Counted from the first letter of the stretch, positions 1-8,524 are shown. The stretch: 64,000 nucleotides of DNA from Methylotenera sp. (GCA_013141495.1 JABFQV010000001.1:62001-126000), one strand, 5' to 3'. Translations and numbers: made by a program. Notes: generated by a model not told the origin, from the letters alone.

Positions 1-53
1 ATTGTCATTTTTAGATATATAGGACTTTTTAAGTGAGCTAACTTTTTTAAAAA

Positions 54-899
54 TCAATAATCAGGCTTAACAAAGTATTGAATTGGTTTTGGGTGTAATA
101 GGCGTAAATGATTTAAGCATTCTTTACGCCACAGTTCTAATTGCGCCACGCTTATATTTTTTTGCTCAGGCTCAAATGCAGGTTTGTTTCCATTGAGTAC
201 ATCGCTAATCTCACCCACCGCTAGCTGTGTTTTCGCCACGTAATATACAAAATGCTGGTTAACGCGTTTATCTAATAATTTTGCCATGGCATAGATGAGG
301 TGCGGCAATTTAATAAATCGTAATATGCCATCACCGATAGCTAGACGTGTTAATGCTATGTTCGTATCTCTTTCTTGGCACCTGAAGTGTGGTGATATAA
401 ATTTTGAAATCACCATCTGATGTTGGCGGAGCAAGCGTCGTGGGGAAGTGTCCATTAATGGAGCTAGATGCGCATCCATTGCCCATTCTGATGTAATGTG
501 CGTCAGCATCGTATTTTTTAGCCACATGGCCTCGTGCGCAGGTACAAAGTGATGATGCGCTACTACGTCAATATACAAATGGCTTGCATAGCCAATTGCA
601 ATAGCGGTTTCTTCGTCTGATTGTGCAACTTGTAATAAGTGATGGGCATTCTCCCATAGGTGCGTATGTCGAAAGCGATGGCTGATAATTGCAAGGTCAG
701 GTAAGCAAGCCCCAGCCATGACCAGATCAGGAAAGCGCTTAATGGCACGCTGCAAACGTGGGTCTAATAACGGCATTGCCCAAAGTAGCGATTGTGCAAA
801 ATATAGGTGGGTAATCAGCCCCCATGCGTTCGCATCTGCCGAGTATATGCAGCATGGTAGCCACCAGTAGTACTTTTTTATAAAGGTCGGAACTCGCAT
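54..899 (-). CDS. Zinc-dependent phospholipase C-like protein
   Basis: A 281-aa protein resembling the zinc-dependent phospholipase C family (PF00882), which hydrolyses phospholipids to diacylglycerol and a phospho-headgroup. The N-terminus (residues 1-25) looks like a short, imperfect export signal ending ADANA, followed by Trp26. In the Bacillus cereus enzyme the mature N-terminal Trp is itself a zinc ligand, so this placement is meaningful. Other likely ligands follow in family order: His31, Asp68 (CLPDL), a His in 78-86 (HTHLWENAH), His107 and Asp111 (SHLYID), His115-117, then His134 and Glu138 (HITSE). It is divergent from a glycolipid-type glycosyltransferase, with a three-half-site PHO-box-like sequence 35 bp upstream, suggesting induction by phosphate starvation. 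Substrate and secretion are inferred. A bacterial S1/P1-like nuclease fold is the main alternative. Confidence 0.7.
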   Translation of the reverse strand: MRVPTFIKKYYWWLPCCIYSADANAWGLITHLYFAQSLLWAMPLLDPRLQRAIKRFPDLVMAGACLPDLAIISHRFRHTHLWENAHHLLQVAQSDEETAIAIGYASHLYIDVVAHHHFVPAHEAMWLKNTMLTHITSEWAMDAHLAPLMDTSPRRLLRQHQMVISKFISPHFRCQERDTNIALTRLAIGDGILRFIKLPHLIYAMAKLLDKRVNQHFVYYVAKTQLAVGEISDVLNGNKPAFEPEQKNISVAQLELWRKECLNHLRLLHPKPIQYFVKPDY

Positions 900-933
900 G
901 CCAGGGACTTTGACTGCTGCACATTAAAAACAC

Positions 934-962
934 ATGACGATACTATGATATTTTAGTGACAG
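934..962 (-). promoter_or_regulatory. PHO-box-like site (three half-sites) for the phospholipase gene
   Basis: Read on the minus strand, three 7-mers spaced 11 bp apart resemble the PhoB half-site CTGTCAT: CTGTCAC (962-956), ATATCAT (951-945) and TCGTCAT (940-934), separated by 4-bp spacers. The array ends 35 bp before the start codon. No convincing -10 hexamer lies at the usual 10-bp distance, so promoter geometry is weaker here than at the other boxes. Confidence 0.6.
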
Positions 963-1010
963 TTATTGATTACGCTTTGTTGTTTCAACTTCGTGTATTA
1001 GCGAGCGTCA

Positions 1011-1044
1011 TATTCATTAAACTGTCACACAGCATAGTTATATT
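1011..1044 (+). promoter_or_regulatory. PHO-box-like site and -10 for the glycosyltransferase gene
   Basis: TATTCAT (1011-1017), spacer TAAA and a perfect CTGTCAC (1022-1028) form an 18-bp PHO-box-like site. After exactly 10 bp comes a -10-like TATATT (1039-1044). This is the layout of PhoB-activated promoters, where the box replaces the -35 element. An additional GTCAT lies at 1007-1011 but is out of register. Confidence 0.6.
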
Positions 1045-1090
1045 TTACTTATCTTATTGATTTACTTAATGGATGAGGCCTATAACACTA

Positions 1091-2311
1091 ATGAAAATAT
1101 TATTTGTATCAGATGTCTATTTCCCCCGTATCAATGGGGTATCAACTTCAATTAGAACCTTTGTGGAGCAGATGCAAAATTTGGGGCATGTGGTACATTT
1201 GATTGCCCCAGATTACGGTATTTCAACGCAGGACGAGGCGTGGATTAAGCGTATTCCAGCGCGCAGTATATATTTTGATCCAGAAGATAAGCTAATGAAA
1301 TATGGTGAGGCATTACAGCGCTTGCCAGAACTTCGTCAAGAAGGCTATGACATCGTACATGTGCATACGCCTTTTGTAGCGCATTATCTGGGGCTTAAGT
1401 TAGCGCGTGAGTTAAATCTACCTTGTGTAGAAACCTACCATACTTTTTTTGAAGATTATTTACATCATTATTTGCCGTGGATACCTAAAGCGCTGGCGCG
1501 TGGCATGGCCAGAATGATCTCCAAGCGCCAATGCAATGCGGTTGATGCGATTGTAGCGCCATCTCAGCCCATGTTAGATGTGTTGCGCGGTTACGGCGTA
1601 AAGGTGCAATCCGAAGTGATTCCTACCGGATTGCAAGCACATAGTTTTAAAGCGGCCGATGGTAAAGCGTTTAGGGCCAAGTATGGCATCGCAGTAGATC
1701 GCCCCATGCTGCTATACGTGGGGCGAGTTGCCTTTGAGAAAAACATCAACTTTCTGCTGGATATGACCAATGTTTTAATTGCGCAGCGCCCGGACGTGCT
1801 TTTGGTTGTGGCTGGTGAAGGCCCCGCAGAGGCAAGTTTACATAAATTGGCAAAAAATCTGGGACTAGAAAACAACATTAAATTTATTGGATATTTAGAT
1901 CGACATAAAGCGCTTAATGCGTGCTATCTGGCTGCAGATGTATTTGTATTTGCATCAAAAAGCGAGACCCAAGGTTTGGTGTTGCTAGAAGCCATGGCGC
2001 AAGGTACGCCGGTCGTGGCGATTGCGGAATTAGGTACGGCTTCAATTTTGGTAGAAGGGCAAGGCGCGTTGATTGCAGCGGACGACACAGCCCAATTTGC
2101 TGAAAAAGTGAATCATTTGTTGCTGAACCCTGAAGAAAGGTTTGAGCTAGGACGTCGTGCTAAAGCTTATGTATTAGCGCAATGGACTGCCAAGCTGCAA
2201 GCAGAGCGCATGTTGAATTTTTATAGTCAACTGAAGCGTAACCCACCTGTCGTTCAACAAGCGGTTCAATTGCACAAAGCTAAAACTACGCACCAGCAAC
2301 TAGGGGTTTAA
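1091..2311 (+). CDS. GT4 glycosyltransferase, probable diacylglycerol glycosyltransferase
   Basis: A 406-aa GT-B glycosyltransferase of family GT4. The N-terminal half begins MKILFVSDVYFPRINGVS and contains HTPFVAHYLGLKLA (about 92-105), TYHTFFEDYLHHY and a PSQPMLDVLRGYGV...VIPTG segment. From memory these resemble bacterial alpha-glucosyl-diacylglycerol synthases and SqdX-like sulfolipid enzymes. The C-terminal half has VGRVAFEKN (about 210) and the nucleotide-sugar EX7E motif at residues 292-300. An ATG at 1073 would add six residues, but the SD-like GAGG at 1075-1078 serves the ATG at 1091 and the family start is MKI. It is divergent from the phospholipase C-like gene with its own PHO-box-like site. 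The likely role is making a phosphorus-free glycolipid from diacylglycerol. A mannosyltransferase role in polysaccharide or lipid glycosylation cannot be excluded. Confidence 0.7.
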   Translation: MKILFVSDVYFPRINGVSTSIRTFVEQMQNLGHVVHLIAPDYGISTQDEAWIKRIPARSIYFDPEDKLMKYGEALQRLPELRQEGYDIVHVHTPFVAHYLGLKLARELNLPCVETYHTFFEDYLHHYLPWIPKALARGMARMISKRQCNAVDAIVAPSQPMLDVLRGYGVKVQSEVIPTGLQAHSFKAADGKAFRAKYGIAVDRPMLLYVGRVAFEKNINFLLDMTNVLIAQRPDVLLVVAGEGPAEASLHKLAKNLGLENNIKFIGYLDRHKALNACYLAADVFVFASKSETQGLVLLEAMAQGTPVVAIAELGTASILVEGQGALIAADDTAQFAEKVNHLLLNPEERFELGRRAKAYVLAQWTAKLQAERMLNFYSQLKRNPPVVQQAVQLHKAKTTHQQLGV

Positions 2312-2391
2312 ATAGTTTTTTCTGTTAAAGTATTTTGTTAGCTAAATATTGAGGCTTTGATAAACAGGGCAGATAACTATTCGCTAGACAT

Positions 2392-2426
2392 AACAAAACA
2401 GCCAACATGAAGTTGGCTGTTTTGTT
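2392..2426 (+). terminator. Terminator-like hairpin after the glycosyltransferase gene
   Basis: A perfect 15-bp stem (2392-2406 with 2412-2426) and a 5-nt loop end in TTTTGTT. It lies 80 bp after the stop codon and is probably a rho-independent terminator. Confidence 0.75.
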
Positions 2427-2484
2427 GAGGTTAAAGCTAAATTATAGCTGTTCCGCTAAATAATCCGATGCTATAAAAATGTAT

Positions 2485-2615
2485 TGCTATTGTCATACCG
2501 ACGTACCAGTGCTTGGCATCACCGCCCCACTAAAGGGCTAAAGTCCTAAGTGGAAGCGCGAAAAGTCGGTATCCAGCGTCGTTTAAGTCACTGGATTCCG
2601 TGTCACGCACAGAAT
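2485..2615. repeat. Degenerate palindromic intergenic repeat
   Basis: This fills most of the 347-bp gap between the glycosyltransferase and pstB. It holds a quasi-palindrome at 2527-2553 (CCACT...AGTGG) nested between ATACCGAC and GTCGGTAT arms, followed by ACTGGATTCCGTGTCACGCA. The style is that of proteobacterial interspersed palindromic repeats built around GGTATCCAG or GGATTCC. No gene is visible here. Confidence 0.5.
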
Positions 2616-2658
2616 GAGAACCTCGGATTGTTTAACATAACGACTATAGCTAGCCAAC

Positions 2659-3438
2659 TTAACCGAATTTTCCGGTAATGTAATCCTCGGTTTCTTTACG
2701 CGTCGGGCGGGTAAAAATCGTGTCGGTATCACCGTATTCCATCATTTCACCTAGATACATATAGGCAGTGTAATCTGAAACACGTGCAGCCTGTTGCATG
2801 TTGTGGGTAACCACTAAAATAGTGAGTTTATTTTTAAGCTCACTCATTAGTTCTTCAATGTTGGCGGTAGCAATCGGGTCAAGTGCCGAGGTCGGTTCAT
2901 CAAACAACATGATTTCCGGGTCTGTTGCCAATGCACGCGCAATGCATAAACGTTGTTGTTGTCCACCGGACAAGTTGAAAGCCAAGTCATTTAAACGGTC
3001 TTTTACTTCATCCCATAATGCAGCGCCTTTAAGTGCTTCTTCTACTTTGTCTGCCACCACACGTTTGTTTTTTTCATCACGCACACGTAAACCGTAAGCA
3101 ACGTTTTCAAAAATAGTTTTAGGAAACGGATTGGGTTTTTGAAATACCATACTAATGCGCATGCGCACTTCAATCGGGTCAACGCCTGCTGCTAACACAT
3201 TGGTGTTATCAGGATGCATCACGATTTGACCCTCATATTTATTGCCAGGGTACAAATCATGCATACGGTTAAAGCAGCGTAAAAAAGTAGATTTACCGCA
3301 GCCAGAAGGGCCTATCAGCGCGGTAATTTTATTTTCATACAAAGGCATACTTACGCTTTTAAGCGCTTGGTGACCGTTTGCATAATAAAAGTTAAGGTCT
3401 TTTGATTCAGCTTTTAGCGGTGTAGAGGTGTTAACCAT
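2659..3438 (-). CDS. pstB: Phosphate ABC transporter ATP-binding protein PstB
   Basis: A 259-aa cytoplasmic ATPase that powers high-affinity phosphate import by PstSCAB. Walker A is GPSGCGKST (43-51), the Q-loop with the PstB-typical FQKPNPFP is at 99-106, the signature LSGGQQQR at 156-163, Walker B plus D-loop [11 protein letters not shown] at 178-188, and the H-loop His at 212. Length is normal. It is the last gene of pstS-pstC-pstA-pstB and starts 45 bp after pstA. The usual phoU is not downstream; the next gene is a convergent glycosyltransferase. It is presumably controlled from the PHO box ahead of pstS. Confidence 0.97.
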   Translation of the reverse strand: MVNTSTPLKAESKDLNFYYANGHQALKSVSMPLYENKITALIGPSGCGKSTFLRCFNRMHDLYPGNKYEGQIVMHPDNTNVLAAGVDPIEVRMRISMVFQKPNPFPKTIFENVAYGLRVRDEKNKRVVADKVEEALKGAALWDEVKDRLNDLAFNLSGGQQQRLCIARALATDPEIMLFDEPTSALDPIATANIEELMSELKNKLTILVVTHNMQQAARVSDYTAYMYLGEMMEYGDTDTIFTRPTRKETEDYITGKFG

Positions 3439-3483
3439 ATTTTTCCTAATTATTTTACAAGTTGCTTTGTAATATTCAAACTC

Positions 3484-4452
3484 TTACCATTTGATGTTTT
3501 TACGAATCTTGTAGCGCAGGTAAATGGCGGTTCCATTCATCAATAGTGTGACCATGATAATAATTGCACCAGTTGCTGCCGCATTGATGTGAAAGGCGTG
3601 GTCTGGACGTGATAGCCAGTTAAACATTTGAATTGGCAACACGGTAAAGCTTGAATTCAGCCATTCAAAGTTTAGGTAAGGCGCAACATCGGAAATTGGC
3701 GATGGCGGTAAAAACGCGATGAAAGTGAGTGCTCCAATTGTGATAATCGGTGCTGTTTCACCTATTGCGCGCGACATACCGATAATGACGCCAGTTAAAA
3801 TACCACCTTGTGAATACTTAATGACGTGGTCACTGACTACCTGCCATTTAGTGGCCCCCACCGCATATGCCGCTTCACGGATTGCTACCGGAATACCACG
3901 TATTGCTTCACGTGTAGATACAATCACAATCGGTAGTATTAACAAGCCGAGCGTTAACCCTGCAGTTAAAATACTCTGTCCTAAATCCAGCCCGTAAACA
4001 AACAGGCCCAAAGCGAGCAAACCGTAAATAATAGAAGGTACACCAGCTAAATTTGAGACATTAATTTCAATCAGGTCTGAAAACCAGTTTTTTGGCGCAT
4101 ATTCCTCTAAGTAAACACCTGCACCAACACCTACGGGGACTGCTGTTAAAAAGGTAACAATCATGATGAGGGCAGAGCCGACCCATGCAGATAACAAGCC
4201 GGCACTGCCAGCGCGACGTGACGGGAAATCGCTCAGAAACTGTAGATTAAAACGCGGATAACCATCCATGACCAAATCTAAAAATAAAATAAGTAATGTG
4301 AGTAGCCCAAACGTTAAGGCCATCAAGCCAATGGCAGCAAAAAGAATATCATTGCGTTTGTGGCGACGAATCATCGCGCGCACTGCACCTAAATTTTCAA
4401 GCACAGAGGCTTTAGTTTGAGCACCGGCGATTTGTGAATCATGTTGTGCCAT
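3484..4452 (-). CDS. pstA: Phosphate ABC transporter permease PstA
   Basis: A 322-aa inner-membrane permease subunit of the Pst transporter, partner of PstC. About six hydrophobic segments are visible, with the family signature region around SRAIGETAPIITIGA and the REAIRGIP-REAAYAVGATKWQV cytoplasmic loop that contacts PstB. The first 40 residues form a hydrophilic cytoplasmic extension. Its start codon shares one base with the pstC stop codon, so the two are translationally coupled. Confidence 0.96.
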   Translation of the reverse strand: MAQHDSQIAGAQTKASVLENLGAVRAMIRRHKRNDILFAAIGLMALTFGLLTLLILFLDLVMDGYPRFNLQFLSDFPSRRAGSAGLLSAWVGSALIMIVTFLTAVPVGVGAGVYLEEYAPKNWFSDLIEINVSNLAGVPSIIYGLLALGLFVYGLDLGQSILTAGLTLGLLILPIVIVSTREAIRGIPVAIREAAYAVGATKWQVVSDHVIKYSQGGILTGVIIGMSRAIGETAPIITIGALTFIAFLPPSPISDVAPYLNFEWLNSSFTVLPIQMFNWLSRPDHAFHINAAATGAIIIMVTLLMNGTAIYLRYKIRKNIKW

Positions 4453-5399
4453 TAGTATTGCTCCCTATATTTTTTACGGACTACGTGGCCAATAATGTTA
4501 AAACACAAGGTCATGGCAAATAGCACTAAGCCGGCAGCAAAAATACTTTGATAACCAATGCTGGCATGGGGTAAATCGCCCATCGCAACTTGCACAATAT
4601 AGGCGGTAATGGTGGCCGCACCCTCGGTGGGGTCGAAAGTTAACTTAGGTTGCTGGCCAGCGGCTACAGCTACCACCATAGTTTCACCCACTGCGCGAGA
4701 AATAGCCAAAATGTAGGCGGCGACAATGCCGGATGTCGCGGCAGGCGTTACTACTCTTAGTGCGGTTTGAAAGCGCGTGGCGCCCATCGCATAAGAGCCT
4801 TCACGCATACTCATCGGTACGGCACGCATGGCATCTTCTGCCACTGAAGCAATGTATGGCACGATCATTACCCCCATCACCAGCCCAGCACTTAACATGT
4901 TAAAACCCGGTAGATCCGGGTATATTTTTTGCAAAAGCGGGGTAACAAAAAGTAAGGCAAAGTAACCAAATGCAATCGTTGGTACGCCTACTAACAGCTC
5001 TAAAATTGGCTTGGTAATTTCACGTACTTTATGCGAAGCAAACTCAGAAAGATAAATAGCGGTGATGGTGCCCACCGGTATGGCAAGCGCAAGCGCGACG
5101 AAAGAAGTGGTGAGCGTACCTGCGATTAACGGCATAATGCCATAATGCGCATCCTCAAACAGCGGTGTCCATTGTGTGCTAGTAAAAAACTCTACCAAGG
5201 AAACCGTTTTAAAAAAGCCGAAAGACTCATATAAAAGAATTGCAACAATGGCAAATGTCGTGAATACGGCAGACAGCGCAGCCAGCATTAAAATAAGCTC
5301 GATGATACGTTCTTTGAAATTTCTGCGTATGTTTTTAGCCAGACGTGGGCTAATTGATAAGGCGGTGACGTTGTTCGGCATAATGGTTGCAGTGTTCAT
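4452..5399 (-). CDS. pstC: Phosphate ABC transporter permease PstC
   Basis: A 315-aa inner-membrane permease subunit of the Pst phosphate importer. A predicted first membrane helix at about residues 33-60 is followed by a periplasmic loop and five more segments. The coupling loop MREGSYAMGATRFQT and SRAVGETMVVAVAAG are typical. It is second in the operon, separated from pstS by 95 bp carrying a terminator-like hairpin that probably reduces expression relative to the binding protein. Confidence 0.96.
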   Translation of the reverse strand: MNTATIMPNNVTALSISPRLAKNIRRNFKERIIELILMLAALSAVFTTFAIVAILLYESFGFFKTVSLVEFFTSTQWTPLFEDAHYGIMPLIAGTLTTSFVALALAIPVGTITAIYLSEFASHKVREITKPILELLVGVPTIAFGYFALLFVTPLLQKIYPDLPGFNMLSAGLVMGVMIVPYIASVAEDAMRAVPMSMREGSYAMGATRFQTALRVVTPAATSGIVAAYILAISRAVGETMVVAVAAGQQPKLTFDPTEGAATITAYIVQVAMGDLPHASIGYQSIFAAGLVLFAMTLCFNIIGHVVRKKYREQY

Positions 5400-5454
5400 A
5401 TAGAGACTTTTATGATTGTAACGATATTAAACAGTTTGATAAACGTACTTAATA

Positions 5455-5483
5455 AAAAAGAGCGGCGTAAGCCGCCCTTTTTT
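5455..5483 (-). terminator. Attenuator/terminator between pstS and pstC
   Basis: A GC-rich stem GGCGG...CCGCC is flanked by A- and T-tracts, so it can act as an intrinsic terminator on the minus strand. It lies 12 bp after the pstS stop codon and before pstC. Such intra-operon structures favour excess binding protein over permease. Confidence 0.8.
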
Positions 5484-5494
5484 GCTTGAGTGAC

Positions 5495-6487
5495 TTACTT
5501 AATTCTGTTGATCAAATCTTTAACTTTAATGCCTACTTCATTTTTACCACCAAAACCAGTGCCTGGTTTAAGTGCTTTAAAGTGCGCTTTTACCGCAGTG
5601 TAATCTTCTGTAGGTAATGGTACATATTTCACTTCAGCCACTAATTTAGGTGCATGATCCAAGTAGAATTCCACAAAAGCTTTGACTTCAGGCTTAAAGG
5701 CCGCGGCTGTTGCATTAACGTAGATGAAAATTGGGCGAGCGAGTGGTTGGTATGTACCATTCTCTACTGATGCCGCTGAAGGGAGAATGGCTGGACCACC
5801 CGCTTTAGCAGAAATAGGGACCGCTCTCAATTTATCCTTGTTTTCTTCATAATACGCTAAGCCAAAATAAGACAAGCCACCTACATTGCCAGCAACGCCT
5901 TGTACTAGCACATTGTCATCTTCTGATGGTGTAAAGTCAGTGCGGCTGGCTTTTGATTTGCCGTTAACCGCTTCAGTGAAGTAATCAAAGGTACCAGAGG
6001 CGGTGCCTGGTGCGAATAATGGCATCGGTTTATCTGGGTAAGCGGCGTTTACTTGTTTCCAGTTTTTAACATTTGAACCTGGTTTCCAGATATTTTTTAA
6101 TTCGTCAACACTTAGGCTTTTTACCCAATCATTTTTTGAATTGACGACTATAGTTAAAGCATCAAAAGCTACGGGTAACTCAATATATTGAATCCCTGCT
6201 TCTTTGCAGGCATCCATTTCTTTTTGTGCAATTGGACGTGAAGCGTCAGAAATGTCGGTTTCACCGCGGCAGAATTTTTTGAAGCCGGCACCAGTACCAG
6301 ACTCACCCACTGTTACTCTTGTTTTTGTTGCTTTTTGAAACTCTTCGGCCACTGCCTCAGTAATTGGGTAAACTGTACTTGAACCATCAATTTTGATGAT
6401 TTTATCTGCGGCAAGTACGTGTGAAGTTGAGAATGTCGCCGCAACTAAAGCTGCAATAGTCACTGATTTGCTCATTATTGTGTTCAT
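5495..6487 (-). CDS. pstS: Periplasmic phosphate-binding protein PstS
   Basis: A 330-aa secreted phosphate-binding protein that delivers phosphate to PstCA. A Sec signal peptide ends at HVLA-ADK (about residue 27). The mature protein starts [19 protein letters not shown], where the DGSSTV loop is a phosphate ligand region, and [19 protein letters not shown] is the second conserved binding segment. The chosen start has an SD-like GGAG five bases upstream; an internal ATG at residue 5 is less well placed. It is the first gene of pstSCAB, directly downstream of a clear PHO box. Confidence 0.97.
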   Translation of the reverse strand: MNTIMSKSVTIAALVAATFSTSHVLAADKIIKIDGSSTVYPITEAVAEEFQKATKTRVTVGESGTGAGFKKFCRGETDISDASRPIAQKEMDACKEAGIQYIELPVAFDALTIVVNSKNDWVKSLSVDELKNIWKPGSNVKNWKQVNAAYPDKPMPLFAPGTASGTFDYFTEAVNGKSKASRTDFTPSEDDNVLVQGVAGNVGGLSYFGLAYYEENKDKLRAVPISAKAGGPAILPSAASVENGTYQPLARPIFIYVNATAAAFKPEVKAFVEFYLDHAPKLVAEVKYVPLPTEDYTAVKAHFKALKPGTGFGGKNEVGIKVKDLINRIK

Positions 6488-6580
6488 AAAATCTCCGTCA
6501 AAATTAAACTGGTTTTTTTAAGCGGTCCTGGGTTCTTAAATACTCAGGGCTCTTAAGTTAAGTTTTTTAAACTGATGTGG

Positions 6581-6614
6581 ATTTTAAACATCAAATATGA
6601 CAAGTTTATGACAA
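6581..6614 (-). promoter_or_regulatory. PHO box and -10 element of pstS
   Basis: On the minus strand TTGTCAT (6614-6608), spacer AAAC and TTGTCAT (6603-6597) make a near-consensus PhoB site. Ten bp later comes TAAAAT (6586-6581), a good -10. The box lies about 110 bp before the pstS start codon. This is the clearest PHO box in the window. Confidence 0.85.
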
Positions 6615-6627
6615 AAACTGAAATCGC

Positions 6628-6654
6628 AAAAAAGGCCTCCTTAGAGACCTTTTT
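6628..6654 (-). terminator. Terminator after the PiT transporter gene
   Basis: The hairpin AAAAAGG-CTC / GAG-CCTTTTT, with one internal mismatch and a short loop, is flanked by A- and T-runs. It lies just after the PiT stop codon and before the pstS promoter, insulating the two phosphate transport units. Confidence 0.7.
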
Positions 6655-6680
6655 ACTGGCGTGCTTAAAGCATTAATCGA

Positions 6681-7676
6681 TTACAAAAAAGTACGTCCAA
6701 AGTGATAGGCCACTGCAGCCATTAACCCTGCACATGGAATGGTCAGCACCCATGCCCACACAATACGAGAAGCTAAACCCCAACGTACGGCAGATGCGCG
6801 TCGAGACAGGCCTACGCCAATAATCGCGCCGGTTATGGTATGTGTGGTAGAGACTGGAATGCCTAATGCAGTGGCCAGCGATAGTGCAATGGCACCAGAG
6901 GTTTGCGCGCAGAAGCCGCCTGATGGACGAATGCGTGTAATGCCCATTCCCATGGTGCGCACAATGCGCCAGCCACCAAATAGCGTGCCCAATGCCATCA
7001 TGGCGTGGCATGAAAGAATAACCCAAGTTTTTATTTCAAAATCAGCTTGGTAACCATTAGCAAATAGCAGCGCGGTAATAATCCCCATGGTTTTTTGCGC
7101 ATCGTTACCGCCATGACCTAAGCTGTAAAATGAGGCTGAAACAAATTGTAGCTTGTTAAACCTTCTTTCGGCTGGGTAGGGTGATGATTTTTCAAACAAC
7201 CAAAGCACGCTGACCATCAGTAGTAGCGCGAGCAACATACCAAATAACGGTGAAAGAATAATCGCTGCTGAGGTTTTAATGAGCCCTGCCGCGACAATGG
7301 CGCCTGTGCCCGCTTTAGCGACACCGGCGCCTACCAGGCCGCCTACCAGCGCATGCGAAGATGATGACGGAATACCGAACCACCAAGTAATCAGGTTCCA
7401 GATAATGGCTCCACTAAGTGCGCCAAATACCACGGCATTGTCTATGGTCTCTTTAGAAATAATGCCGGAACCGACCATTTTGGCAACGGCGGTGCCAAAA
7501 ATTAAAAAAGCAATAAAGTTAAAAAATGCTGCCCATAATACTGCGGCTTGCGGTGTGAGTAAACGTGTAGAAACCATGAGTGCAATAGAGTTCGCTGCAT
7601 CGTGAAAACCGTTCATAAAGTCAAATATGAGCGCCACCACCACCAGCAACACTATGATAAGAATTGCGTGATCCAT
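6681..7676 (-). CDS. Inorganic phosphate transporter, PiT family
   Basis: A 331-aa inner-membrane PHO4-domain transporter, expected to use proton/metal-phosphate symport for low-affinity uptake. The duplicated family signature is visible: GFHDAANSIA near the N-terminus (about 23-32) and GHGGNDAQKTMG in the middle (about 188-199). About ten hydrophobic segments are present, and the length matches short bacterial PiT proteins. It starts 12 bp after a DUF47/PhoU-like gene, a standard pairing. No PHO box was found for this pair, in keeping with a constitutive low-affinity system next to an inducible high-affinity one. Confidence 0.94.
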   Translation of the reverse strand: MDHAILIIVLLVVVALIFDFMNGFHDAANSIALMVSTRLLTPQAAVLWAAFFNFIAFLIFGTAVAKMVGSGIISKETIDNAVVFGALSGAIIWNLITWWFGIPSSSSHALVGGLVGAGVAKAGTGAIVAAGLIKTSAAIILSPLFGMLLALLLMVSVLWLFEKSSPYPAERRFNKLQFVSASFYSLGHGGNDAQKTMGIITALLFANGYQADFEIKTWVILSCHAMMALGTLFGGWRIVRTMGMGITRIRPSGGFCAQTSGAIALSLATALGIPVSTTHTITGAIIGVGLSRRASAVRWGLASRIVWAWVLTIPCAGLMAAVAYHFGRTFL

Positions 7677-7688
7677 GTTTGTAACCCC

Positions 7689-8345
7689 TTAGATGCGCTC
7701 TAACACAACACCATGAATTACATCAGAAACGTCTTGACAGCTATCAATCGCTTCTTCAAACAGGTCATAAAGCTCTTTTGAGCGGATCAGTGTACGCGCA
7801 TCAGATTCTTCAGCAAACAAGCGCTGCATGCCAGCGCGCATTACATGGTCCCCCTCACCTTCAATAAGGCTGATTTCTTCGCAGTTGTGTAAAATTCGCT
7901 CGGCATTTTTCATGTCAGACAACATGTGCACGGTTTCTCTTACTTTTTCTGAGGCGCGTAATAAAATCTGTGCCAGCGCCACCATTTCAGGGGTAAAGCT
8001 AGAGCGACCGTAGATTTTTGCACTTTGTGGAATGTCTTCCATGTAGTCAATGATGTCATCTAGCGCCATCGCAAGCTCGCGGATTTCGCGGCGATCAAAC
8101 GGGGTAATAAAAGTTTTATGCAGGGAGAGTAGAATTTCTTTGGTGTATTCATCGGCTTCAGATTCAATTTTTCGAATTTGTGCAAAGTGATCATCAAATT
8201 TATCCGCATCACTGACGGCCGTCATCATTGCTAGTACTTTGGAGCCGCGTACGGCACAATCTGCCAAGTTGTTAAATAGTACAAAATAATTGTCGTTACG
8301 CGGTGTGATTGCAGCCATCAATCGACCAAGTGTAGCGTTAGCCAT
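7689..8345 (-). CDS. DUF47 / PhoU-like phosphate transport regulator
   Basis: A 218-aa all-helical cytoplasmic protein of the DUF47 family (PhoU-like fold). It shows acid-rich repeats such as KIESEADEYTKEI and IEGEGDHVMR, the ExxxD-type motifs that bind metal clusters in PhoU-like proteins, and ends in FEEAIDSCQDVSDVIHGVVLERI. Family members are encoded with PiT transporters and are thought to modulate their activity. It is first gene of the two-gene unit with the PiT gene and has a GGGAG Shine-Dalgarno. It should not be mistaken for the Pst-linked phoU, which is absent here. Confidence 0.9.
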   Translation of the reverse strand: MANATLGRLMAAITPRNDNYFVLFNNLADCAVRGSKVLAMMTAVSDADKFDDHFAQIRKIESEADEYTKEILLSLHKTFITPFDRREIRELAMALDDIIDYMEDIPQSAKIYGRSSFTPEMVALAQILLRASEKVRETVHMLSDMKNAERILHNCEEISLIEGEGDHVMRAGMQRLFAEESDARTLIRSKELYDLFEEAIDSCQDVSDVIHGVVLERI

Positions 8346-8524
8346 GTTTTATCTCCCTAATTATTACAGTTTTGTTGCATTTTTATGATGTTGACAAGTT
8401 TAACCGTACAGGCTTAAATCTGCGAGAGTTTTAATCTAAAAAATCTTAACTTTTTAAGATAATGTGGTTTATTTACAGTTGAAATTTGCATGACATTTGA
8501 ACATATAGATAAGGTAAAAATATA

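Noticed and set aside
2490-2500. TTGTCAT near 2490 as a sixth PHO box
   Set aside because: It is a single half-site inside a palindromic repeat, with no gene start downstream in the right orientation.
6739-7053. Plus-strand ORF opposite the PiT gene
   Set aside because: Shadow of a conserved membrane protein gene; composition rich in Pro/Arg/Met as expected for antisense.
7689-8345. Calling the DUF47 gene phoU
   Set aside because: Its sequence and pairing with PiT match DUF47; true PhoU is longer in its duplicated three-helix bundles and linked to pst.
8346-8524. PHO-box-like ATGTCAT upstream of the DUF47 gene and arsC
   Set aside because: The neighbouring 11-bp-spaced half-site is poor and no -10 stands at the expected distance.
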